A stretch of 64,000 nt of DNA from Propionicicella superfundia DSM 22317 (GTDB lineage: Bacteria; Actinomycetota; Actinomycetes; Propionibacteriales; Propionibacteriaceae): NCBI RefSeq assembly GCF_000423465.1, contig NZ_KE384021.1, positions 551,164 to 615,163 of the forward strand. Direction: 5' to 3'. Position 1 is the stretch's first letter. Each line of letters opens with the position of its first letter. The notes beneath the pieces were generated by a model that made no database searches, was not told the origin of the DNA, and saw nothing but the letters and a program-made list of their open reading frames with translations. This document shows, one piece after another, positions 54,206 through 64,000 of this stretch. The position numbers and the translations under genes are program-made.

Positions 54206-54235
54206 AGCGGCGAGCCCCGGCTGGGGCTCGCCGCT
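54206..54235 (+). terminator. Terminator hairpin after rplL
   Basis: AGCGGCGAGCCCC and its perfect inverse (13-bp stem, 4-nt loop GGCT) start 23 bp after the rplL stop. There is no T-run; a short TGTGCGC repeat follows. It should separate rplJL from the region before rpoB. Confidence 0.7.
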
Positions 54236-54339
54236 GTGCGCTGTGCGCTGTGGGGTGGGTAGCCGACCGGGGACGGGCGGCAAACTCAGTTATGGACGAA
54301 GCGTGGTGCAATCCGTCGCCGACAGGTGCGTCGAACGGG

Positions 54340-54371
54340 CTGACCGATGGGGGCGAACTGACCGATGGGGG
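54340..54371. repeat. Two 14-nt direct repeats behind the peptide gene
   Basis: CTGACCGATGGGGG occurs at 54340-54353 and again at 54358-54371, an 18-bp period. It lies just beyond the stop codon of the minus-strand peptide gene (54384), so it would be in that gene's 3' untranslated region. Confidence 0.75.
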
Positions 54372-54383
54372 TCAGCGTTGTGG

Positions 54384-54563
54384 TCAGCGGCCCCACTTGA
54401 AGGGCCAGTCGCCCTGGCCGGCCAGTTGCACGGAGCTGGTGTCCTGCGGAGTGTCGCCCTGCCCGGCGTTCTGGTGCCCGATCCCACCAACGGCGATCGA
54501 CGAAAGGCCGATCGTGGCGGTAGCGGCGATCGCGACGATGATGCGGCGTGCGGACCTGCGCAT
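54384..54563 (-). CDS. Small secreted peptide (59 aa), putative pheromone precursor
   Basis: This frame is too short for many gene finders. It begins MRRSARRIIVAIAATATIG: three or more Arg, then a hydrophobic helix (residues 8-28), a Sec-type signal sequence. A Gly/Gln/Ser-rich linker follows, and the C-terminus is QLAGQGDWPFKWGR, with two Trp. The ATG has a good ribosome-binding site (AGGGGG, 5 nt) and a consensus promoter. It is divergent from an XRE/TPR-like regulator, the usual partner of RRNPP-type signalling peptides. I do not recognise the family. Secretion and processing are inferred. Confidence 0.6.
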   Translation of the reverse strand: MRRSARRIIVAIAATATIGLSSIAVGGIGHQNAGQGDTPQDTSSVQLAGQGDWPFKWGR

Positions 54564-54606
54564 CGTTCCCCCTACGAATGGTGACGTGTCGTGTCTGACT
54601 CCCGAA

Positions 54607-54636
54607 AAACTACTTAGCGCTTGACTAGTCTGTCAA
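54607..54636 (-). promoter_or_regulatory. Promoter of the peptide gene
   Basis: Read on the minus strand: -35 TTGACA (54636-54631) and -10 TAGTTT (54612-54607) with an 18-bp spacer. The -35 hexamer is part of the 15-bp palindrome at 54631-54645, so a protein bound there would block or alter initiation. Confidence 0.65.
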
Positions 54637-54645
54637 GTCTTGACA
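54631..54645. promoter_or_regulatory. Operator-like palindrome upstream of the XRE regulator
   Basis: TGTCAAG-T-CTTGACA is a perfect 15-bp palindrome. A further half-site CTTGAC lies at 54620-54625, making an additional dyad with GTCAAG at 54632-54637. The same half-sites recur after the regulator gene at 55941-55959. Confidence 0.7.
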
Positions 54646-54695
54646 AGACTGACGACAAGTGTTGACGCTTCACGGCGAGTAAGGAGCTGAATCAC

Positions 54696-55937
54696 ATGGC
54701 GGTCACCCAGCCAGCTTTCGGGGTCCGGTTGCGGCAACTCCGGCGTGAGCGTGGGATGTCCCAAGTGGAATTGGGCGGTGAACAGTTCACCGGGTCCTAC
54801 ATCTCTCACCTGGAGAGCGGCCGGCGGGAGCCCACCCCTGCCGTCACGGCGTTCCTGTCCGAACGGTTGGGCGTTACCTCCTTCGAGGTGTTCCCCGAGG
54901 AGGCTGCGTCCGTCCGGGACGGCAGTTCCGACCTTGAGACGTTGGAGCACCTGCTCGCTGCGGAGCGGGCCTGGCACGACCAGGAGTGGCGTCTGGCGAC
55001 CCGGAACGCGGGCCGGGCGGCGGCGCTCGCGGCGGCCTCCGGCAACGCCGAACGCGCCTGGGAAGCACGCTTCGTGCTCGCTCAGGCGCTGTTGTCCGAC
55101 GGCGACTATGGCGCGGTGTCGCGCCTGGCGAAGGAGCTCATCGACGACCAGGTGGCCTCCAGGTCGGCGAGCCTGAAGTCGCAGGCGCTGTCCCTGATGT
55201 CCGTCGCCAGTCGCGCGTCGGGCCACCTCACCGACGCGATCACCTGGGGCGCGCGGGCCGTGGAGGCGTCCCGCGAGACGGCGGTGATGCTGCAGGCCGA
55301 GGCCGTGATGGCTCTCATCGGGGCCCGTAGCGAGGCCGGCGATCGCGGCCATGAGCTCGTGGAATTGTGCCACTGGCTAGGGGAACTGCGCGAAGAAGTG
55401 GAGTCGGGGTATTCACGGGGGCTGATCTCGTGGACCCTGGGCACGGCTGCGTTCCAGCGCAAGGACATCGCTCGCGGGATCCACCATCTGGAGGGCGCGC
55501 TCGAGCACATCAAGCCGCAGCGGGATCTGCGGATGTGGGCACGCCTTCACAAGACGATCGCCAACAACCGCGTCGAGGCCGGCCTCGACGAGGGCGTGGA
55601 GACGAGCCTGCAGTTGGCGCGCGAGGGGCTGCGTCTCGTGGGCAACCCCTCCGACCTTCTGGAACTCCACCTCGTGGAGGTGAAGGTGGCCTACCGGGAC
55701 GGAGACCATGCTCGGGCGGAGTCGCTCGTGCGGCACTGCCTGGCGGAGGAGGCCCTGCACCAGGCGGACCACCTCGCGGGCGAGGCGGAGCGGCTGCTCG
55801 GCGAGATCTGCGTGGCCCTCGACAAGTCGAAGGAGGCGAAGGAGGCGTTCGCGCGGTCGGCCACCCGGTTCGAGTCCGCGGGAGCCTTCGGTCAGGCGAG
55901 CGCTTCCTGGCACCTGCACGCGCAGACGTCAGAATAA
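54696..55937 (+). CDS. XRE-family HTH regulator with TPR-like domain (RRNPP-like)
   Basis: This 413-residue regulator has an N-terminal XRE helix-turn-helix, FGVRLRQLRRERGMSQVELG through GSYISHLESGRREPTP (about residues 8-50). Residues 85-410 are an all-helical, Ala/Leu-rich array with TPR-like spacing (e.g. AERAWEARFVLAQALL, DLRMWARLHKTIANNRVEAG, HLAGEAERLLGEICVALDKS). This architecture is that of peptide-sensing RRNPP regulators such as PlcR and Rgg. AAGGAG is 10 nt before the ATG. It is divergent from a small secreted-peptide gene, and palindromes flank it on both sides. The ligand and targets are unknown. Confidence 0.85.
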   Translation: MAVTQPAFGVRLRQLRRERGMSQVELGGEQFTGSYISHLESGRREPTPAVTAFLSERLGVTSFEVFPEEAASVRDGSSDLETLEHLLAAERAWHDQEWRLATRNAGRAAALAAASGNAERAWEARFVLAQALLSDGDYGAVSRLAKELIDDQVASRSASLKSQALSLMSVASRASGHLTDAITWGARAVEASRETAVMLQAEAVMALIGARSEAGDRGHELVELCHWLGELREEVESGYSRGLISWTLGTAAFQRKDIARGIHHLEGALEHIKPQRDLRMWARLHKTIANNRVEAGLDEGVETSLQLAREGLRLVGNPSDLLELHLVEVKVAYRDGDHARAESLVRHCLAEEALHQADHLAGEAERLLGEICVALDKSKEAKEAFARSATRFESAGAFGQASASWHLHAQTSE

Positions 55938-55940
55938 AAC

Positions 55941-55982
55941 CTGTCAAGAAACTTGACAGTAGCTCTGGTGTGTGGGTTAGAT
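55941..55982 (+). promoter_or_regulatory. Palindromic operator overlapping a strong promoter
   Basis: CTGTCAAG-AAA-CTTGACAG (55941-55959) is perfect and starts 3 bp after the regulator stop. It contains a consensus -35 TTGACA (55953-55958); TTAGAT (55977-55982) with an 18-bp spacer is the best -10. It points towards rpoB. The half-site is shared with the regulator's own upstream region. Confidence 0.65.
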
Positions 55983-55989
55983 AGTCCCA

Positions 55990-56085
55990 TCTGGCGCATC
56001 CCCCGAGGCGTCTGATGGAACCCTGATGAGTCGGTGTTTGCGAGGCTCCCCCCGGAATTTATGCCTTGCAAACACCGACTCAGGT
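55990..56085 (+). ncRNA. Candidate structured RNA with C-rich loop
   Basis: Directly downstream of the promoter at 55953-55982 lies a 20-bp stem (56027-56046 with 56063-56082; one G-U pair, otherwise perfect; arm GAGTCGGTGTTTGC...). The 16-nt loop begins with TCCCCCCGG. C-rich loops are used by several bacterial small RNAs to contact Shine-Dalgarno sequences. No T-run follows, and the RNA could instead be the start of a long rpoB leader. Ends are estimated. From 56086 to the rpoB promoter (56326) I see no gene or repeat. Confidence 0.4.
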
Positions 56086-56326
56086 TCGTTCCGGGGCCCT
56101 GTCACCCTCGCGGGGTGCCGAGCCGCCCCTCACGTCCGTGAATGTCACGGGCCGTTCCCCCCGTTCCCTGGTTCCGCCTCTCGGCGAGATCCTCGACCCC
56201 GGGCGGGACGGACAGGGCCGGGCTGAGATCCGGCCACCTCCTCGGCCGGATGTGTATCGCAGGCCGCGGTCGCGCGCTAAGCTGGCGCCCGGTTGGCCTC
56301 TGGCCCTCATCGGAGAGGTCTTGGAG

Positions 56327-56355
56327 TTGCGCGTGCCGAGTTCGTCGGCTACTCT
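56327..56355 (+). promoter_or_regulatory. Promoter of rpoBC
   Basis: -35 TTGCGC (56327-56332) and -10 TACTCT (56350-56355) have 17-bp spacing; the predicted leader is about 90 nt up to the TTG start of rpoB. Confidence 0.6.
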
Positions 56356-56451
56356 TGCTATTTGCCCCTGCGCTGTCCCCTGCCCGTGCTTGACATGGGT
56401 GCTTCAGCCTGCAAAGAACCGGCCCGCCGGATTTTGTGGAAGGACCATATC

Positions 56452-59400
56452 TTGGCCGTCTCGCGCACTGCGTCGAAGAACACCAATGTCATCTCCCAGA
56501 GTGGCCGCATCTCCTTCGCGAAGGTGCACGAACCACTCGAAGTCCCCAACCTGCTGGATCTCCAGGTCGAGTCTTTCGACTGGGTGATCGGGAGCCAGGT
56601 CTGGCGCGATCGTGTCGCGACAGCCCTGGCTGAGGGCAGGACAGACGTCAACACCAAGTCCGGTCTGGAGGAGATCTTCGAGGAGATCTCGCCGATCGAG
56701 GACTTCTCCCAGACGATGTCGCTCTCGTTCCGCGACCATCGCTTCGAGGATCCCAAGTACACCGTGGAAGAGTGCAAGGATCGCGACGTCACCTACTCGG
56801 CCCCGCTGTTCGTCACAGCCGAGTTCATCAACAACGAGACGCTGGAGATCAAGAGCCAGACCGTCTACATGGGCGAGTTCCCGCTGATGACGGACAAGGG
56901 CACGTTCGTCATCAACGGCACCGAGCGCGTCGTGGTCAGCCAGCTCGTCCGGTCGCCCGGCGTGTACTTCGAGCAGACGCCCGACAAGGCGTCCGACAAA
57001 GACATCTTCACGTGCAAGATGATCCCGAGCCGCGGGGCATGGCTCGAGTTCGAGATCGACAAGCGCGACATGGTGGGCGTGCGCGTCGACCGCAAGCGGA
57101 AGCAGAACGTGACAGTGCTGCTCAAGGCCCTGGGCTGGACCAATGAGCAGATCCTGTCCGAGTTCGGCGACTCGGAGTCGATGCGGCTCACCCTGGAGAA
57201 GGACCACACCGCCAACACCGACGAGGCGCTGCTCGACATCTACCGCAAGCTGCGTCCCGGCGAGCCGCCGACGCGCGAGGCCGCGCAGGCGATGCTGGAG
57301 AACTACTACTTCAACCCGAAGCGGTACGACCTGGCGAAGGTCGGCCGGCACAAGATCAACAAGAAGCTCGGGCTGACCCAGCCGTTCGATCAGCAGGTGC
57401 TGACCGTCGAGGACATCGTCGCCGCCATCCGCTACATCGTGGCGCTGCACGAGGGCGTGACGGAGACCCCCGAGGGTCTGCCGGTCGAGACCGACGACAT
57501 CGACCACTTCGGGAACCGCCGGCTGCGCACCGTCGGCGAACTCATCCAGAACCAGCTCCGCACCGGCCTCGGCCGCATGGAGCGTGTCGTCCGCGACCGG
57601 ATGACGACGCAGGACATCGAGGCGATCACGCCGCAGACGCTGATCAACATCCGTCCCGTCGTGGCGGCGTTGAAGGAATTCTTCGGGACGTCGCAGTTGT
57701 CGCAGTTCATGGACCAGACCAACCCCGTTGCCGGGCTGACGCACAAGCGGCGCCTGTCCGCCCTCGGTCCCGGCGGTCTGTCCCGTGACCGCGCCGGCAT
57801 GGAGGTCCGCGACGTCCACCCGTCCCACTACGGCCGGATGTGCCCGATCGAGACCCCTGAGGGACCGAACATCGGCCTCATCGGGTCGCTCGCGTCCTTC
57901 GCGCGGGTCAACGCGTTCGGCTTCATCGAGACTCCGTACCGCAAGGTCGAGGACAGCCACATCACCGACCAGGTCGACTACCTGACGGCCGACGAAGAGG
58001 ACCGCTACATCATCGCCCAGGCGAACGCGCCGGTCGACGACACCGGCAAGTTCATCGAGGACAGGGTTCTGGTCCGCGTCAAGGACGGCGACGCCGAGGA
58101 GGTGCCGGCGGCCGAGGTCCAGTACATGGACGTCTCGCCGCGACAGATGGTGTCGGTCGCGACCGCGCTGATCCCCTTCCTGGAGCACGACGACGCATCG
58201 CGCGCCCTCATGGGTGCCAACATGCAGCGCCAGGCCGTGCCGCTCATCCGCAACGAGGCCCCGCTCGTCGGAACGGGGATGGAGTACCGCGGCGCCGTCG
58301 ACGCCGGCGACGTGACGGTCGCAGGGCAGGCCGGCGTGGTCACGACCGTGACGGCCGACCTCATCGACATCGCGAACGACGACGGGACCTACCAGACCCA
58401 CCGGCTCAGCAAGTTCCGCCGTTCGAACCAGGCGACCTGCATCAATCAGCGCCCGCTGGTGACCGCGGGGCAGCGGGTCGAGGTCGGCACACCGCTGGCT
58501 GACGGGGCCTGCACGGACCAGGGCGAGATGGCGCTGGGCCGGAACCTCCTCGTCGCGTTCATGCCCTGGGAAGGCCACAACTACGAGGATGCGATCATCC
58601 TCAGCCAGCGCCTGGTCCAGGACGACGTCCTCACCTCGATCCACATCGAGGAGCACGAGGTGGACGCCCGCGACACGAAGCTCGGTCCCGAAGAGATCAC
58701 CCGTGACATCCCGAACGTCGGCGAGGACATGCTCGCCGACCTGGACGAGCGCGGCATCATCCGGATCGGGGCGGAGGTCGGCACCGGCGACATCCTCGTC
58801 GGCAAGGTCACGCCCAAGGGCGAGACGGAGCTGACTCCCGAGGAGCGGCTGCTGCGCGCGATCTTCGGCGAGAAGGCGCGCGAGGTGCGCGACACGTCGA
58901 TGAAGGTGCCGCACGGCGAGACCGGCACGGTCATCGGTGTCCGGGTGTTCGACCGCGAGGAGGGCGACGAACTGCCCCCTGGCGTCAACCAGCTCGTTCG
59001 CGTGTACGTCGCGCAGAAGCGGAAGATCTCCGACGGCGACAAGCTCGCCGGACGCCACGGCAACAAGGGCGTCATCGCGAAGATCCTGCCGCAGGAGGAC
59101 ATGCCGTTCATGGAGGACGGCACGCCGGTCGACATCGTCCTGAACCCGCTCGGCGTCCCCTCGCGGATGAACGTCGGACAGGTGCTGGAGATGCACCTCG
59201 GCTGGATCGCCAAGTCCGGTTGGGACATCGAAGGAGTCGACGAGCCGTGGGCCGAGCGGCTCCGGGACGTCGGGCTCACCCGCGTGCCGGCGGATTCGCG
59301 CCTGGCCACGCCGGTCTTCGACGGAGCCAACGAGGAGGAGATCCACGGTCTGCTGGAGCATGGTCTGCCGCAGGCCGACGGGCTCAAGCTCGTGGACTCG

Positions 59401-59928
59401 GGCGGCAAGGCGCGCCTGTTCGACGGGCGGACCGGCGATCCGTACCCCGAGCGGGTCGGTGTCGGCTACACGTACATGCTGAAGCTGCACCACCTGGTCG
59501 ACGACAAGATCCACGCGCGGTCGACCGGCCCGTACTCGATGATCACGCAGCAGCCGCTGGGCGGTAAGGCCCAGTTCGGCGGGCAGCGGTTCGGCGAGAT
59601 GGAGGTGTGGGCGCTGGAGGCGTACGGCGCCGCCTGGGCGTTGCAGGAGTTGCTCACGATCAAGTCCGACGACGTGCCCGGACGCGTGAAGGTGTACGAG
59701 GCCATCGTGAAGGGCGAGAACATCCCCGAGCCGGGTATCCCGGAGTCGTTCAAGGTTCTCGTCAAGGAGATGAAGTCCCTGTGCCTGAATGTCGAGGTGC
59801 TGTCGTCCGACGGGCAGGTCGTCGAACTGCGCGACTCCGAGGATGACTTCCGGTCCGCCGAGGAGTTCGGCATCGACCTGTCCCGGCGTCCCGGCGCGGA
59901 CTCCTTCACCGTGGTCGACGAAGTCTGA
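56452..59928 (+). CDS. rpoB: DNA-directed RNA polymerase subunit beta
   Basis: This 1158-residue subunit starts with TTG at 56452, chosen for GGAAGGACC upstream and the conserved start ([22 protein letters not shown]). The rifampin-binding region is [20 protein letters not shown] followed by [11 protein letters not shown] (about residues 412-442). The key Gln, Asp, His, Arg and Ser positions (E. coli 513, 516, 526, 529, 531) are wild type. The segment corresponding to E. coli L521-S522 reads Val-Ala rather than Leu-Ser. [17 protein letters not shown] and the C-terminal [20 protein letters not shown] are intact. Confidence 0.98.
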   Translation: MAVSRTASKNTNVISQSGRISFAKVHEPLEVPNLLDLQVESFDWVIGSQVWRDRVATALAEGRTDVNTKSGLEEIFEEISPIEDFSQTMSLSFRDHRFEDPKYTVEECKDRDVTYSAPLFVTAEFINNETLEIKSQTVYMGEFPLMTDKGTFVINGTERVVVSQLVRSPGVYFEQTPDKASDKDIFTCKMIPSRGAWLEFEIDKRDMVGVRVDRKRKQNVTVLLKALGWTNEQILSEFGDSESMRLTLEKDHTANTDEALLDIYRKLRPGEPPTREAAQAMLENYYFNPKRYDLAKVGRHKINKKLGLTQPFDQQVLTVEDIVAAIRYIVALHEGVTETPEGLPVETDDIDHFGNRRLRTVGELIQNQLRTGLGRMERVVRDRMTTQDIEAITPQTLINIRPVVAALKEFFGTSQLSQFMDQTNPVAGLTHKRRLSALGPGGLSRDRAGMEVRDVHPSHYGRMCPIETPEGPNIGLIGSLASFARVNAFGFIETPYRKVEDSHITDQVDYLTADEEDRYIIAQANAPVDDTGKFIEDRVLVRVKDGDAEEVPAAEVQYMDVSPRQMVSVATALIPFLEHDDASRALMGANMQRQAVPLIRNEAPLVGTGMEYRGAVDAGDVTVAGQAGVVTTVTADLIDIANDDGTYQTHRLSKFRRSNQATCINQRPLVTAGQRVEVGTPLADGACTDQGEMALGRNLLVAFMPWEGHNYEDAIILSQRLVQDDVLTSIHIEEHEVDARDTKLGPEEITRDIPNVGEDMLADLDERGIIRIGAEVGTGDILVGKVTPKGETELTPEERLLRAIFGEKAREVRDTSMKVPHGETGTVIGVRVFDREEGDELPPGVNQLVRVYVAQKRKISDGDKLAGRHGNKGVIAKILPQEDMPFMEDGTPVDIVLNPLGVPSRMNVGQVLEMHLGWIAKSGWDIEGVDEPWAERLRDVGLTRVPADSRLATPVFDGANEEEIHGLLEHGLPQADGLKLVDSGGKARLFDGRTGDPYPERVGVGYTYMLKLHHLVDDKIHARSTGPYSMITQQPLGGKAQFGGQRFGEMEVWALEAYGAAWALQELLTIKSDDVPGRVKVYEAIVKGENIPEPGIPESFKVLVKEMKSLCLNVEVLSSDGQVVELRDSEDDFRSAEEFGIDLSRRPGADSFTVVDEV

Positions 59929-59993
59929 GTCCGGCTCAGTCAACCCATTCACGACCCACAACTTCCTACCGGTGTAGGAGAAAGTGACACAAC

Positions 59994-63845
<3,852 letters not shown>

Positions 63846-63858
63846 ATCCGGGCAGACG

Positions 63859-63892
63859 AAACGGGGCGTCCCTGCGGGGGCGCCCCGTTTTC
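63859..63892 (+). terminator. Rho-independent terminator of rpoBC
   Basis: ACGGGGCG/CGCCCCGT (63861-63868, 63881-63888), with inner CC-GG pairs and an outer AA-TT extension, forms a stem of about 14 bp around a 4-nt loop, followed by TTTTC. Confidence 0.88.
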
Positions 63893-63905
63893 GCTCGCTC
63901 GCGGT

Positions 63906-64000
63906 GGTTCCGACAGGGCACCGGTCTTTGAGCTTGTCGAAAGGACGTCTGGGGTCACGTTGGTTTCGACGGGGCACCGGTCCTTGAGCTTGTCGAAAGG
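63906..64000. repeat. Tandem copies of a 39-bp TTTCGAC...GTCGAAA repeat (continues past the edge)
   Basis: Two units, 63906-63944 and 63962-64000, differ at three positions and have a 56-bp period. Each contains an inverted repeat (TTTCGAC near the start, TCCGAC in the first unit; GTCGAAA near the end) around GGGCACCGGTCCTTGAGCTT. Similar GTCGAAAGG/GACAAGCTCA intergenic repeats are widespread in actinobacterial genomes. The array may continue beyond the window. Confidence 0.8.

Noticed and set aside
54290..54490. 66-codon minus-strand frame overlapping the peptide gene
   Set aside because: Its composition (Arg/Pro/Ser-rich, no ribosome-binding site) is that of a shadow; the 59-codon frame at 54384-54563 has signal sequence, Shine-Dalgarno and promoter instead.
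56026..56226. Possible 66-codon ORF over the hairpin before rpoB
   Set aside because: Translation is dominated by Pro/Arg/Gly without pattern, there is no Shine-Dalgarno, and it runs through both arms of the stem.

Overview
This is a GC-rich stretch (roughly 70% G+C by eye, with many GTG and TTG starts and short or absent 5' leaders) from an actinobacterium. A complete menaquinone-type complex I operon, a KorAB 2-oxoglutarate:ferredoxin oxidoreductase, MptB-like mannosyltransferases, a HadA/HadB-like dehydratase pair and the order tRNA-Trp/secE/nusG/rplKA/rplJL/rpoBC all fit Actinomycetota. Propionibacteriales or a neighbouring order is plausible, but I cannot fix the genus.

Layout. 1-18.9 kb: the 3' part of a menaquinone/geranylgeranyl-reductase-type flavoprotein, then nuoABCDEFGHIJKLMN as one tight operon (most junctions overlap by 1-4 bases), then a long-chain polyprenyl diphosphate synthase and an amidase. 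Together these form a quinone and respiratory module. 18.9-38.4 kb is mostly on the minus strand: an AbiEi/DUF559-like gene bracketed by two 86-bp palindromic repeats, a PQQ-type sugar dehydrogenase lipoprotein, an M13 metallopeptidase, an unknown membrane protein, korB, korA, two tandem MptB-like mannosyltransferases (plus strand), exonuclease III, a PLP-dependent threonine dehydratase, an MFS (CynX-like) transporter, yaaA, glgX and a 3-hydroxyisobutyryl-CoA hydrolase-like gene. A second palindromic repeat family (64 bp, two copies) lies just downstream of the dehydratase and of yaaA.

38.4-46.5 kb is more accessory: tRNA-Tyr, small unknown ORFs, a rifampin ADP-ribosyltransferase (arr), a TetR regulator divergent from a DUF4386 membrane protein, homocysteine methyltransferase, a PadR-controlled ABC exporter operon with an unusual fused ATPase, and a DUF6891-like protein. 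46.5-64 kb is the translation/transcription core: deoD, tRNA-Thr, tRNA-Met, rpmG, hadAB-like genes, murB, tRNA-Trp, secE, nusG, rplK, rplA, an L10-type leader with attenuator, rplJ, rplL, then rpoB and rpoC.

The most interesting item sits between rplL and rpoB. A 59-residue secreted peptide gene (54384-54563, minus) is divergent from an XRE-HTH/TPR-like regulator (54696-55937). The shared region carries a TGTCAAG/CTTGACA palindrome. A second such palindrome follows the regulator and overlaps the -35 box of a promoter that points at a 20-bp hairpin with a C-rich loop. This has the architecture of a peptide-pheromone (RRNPP-like) circuit with a possible small-RNA output, placed next to the RNA polymerase operon.
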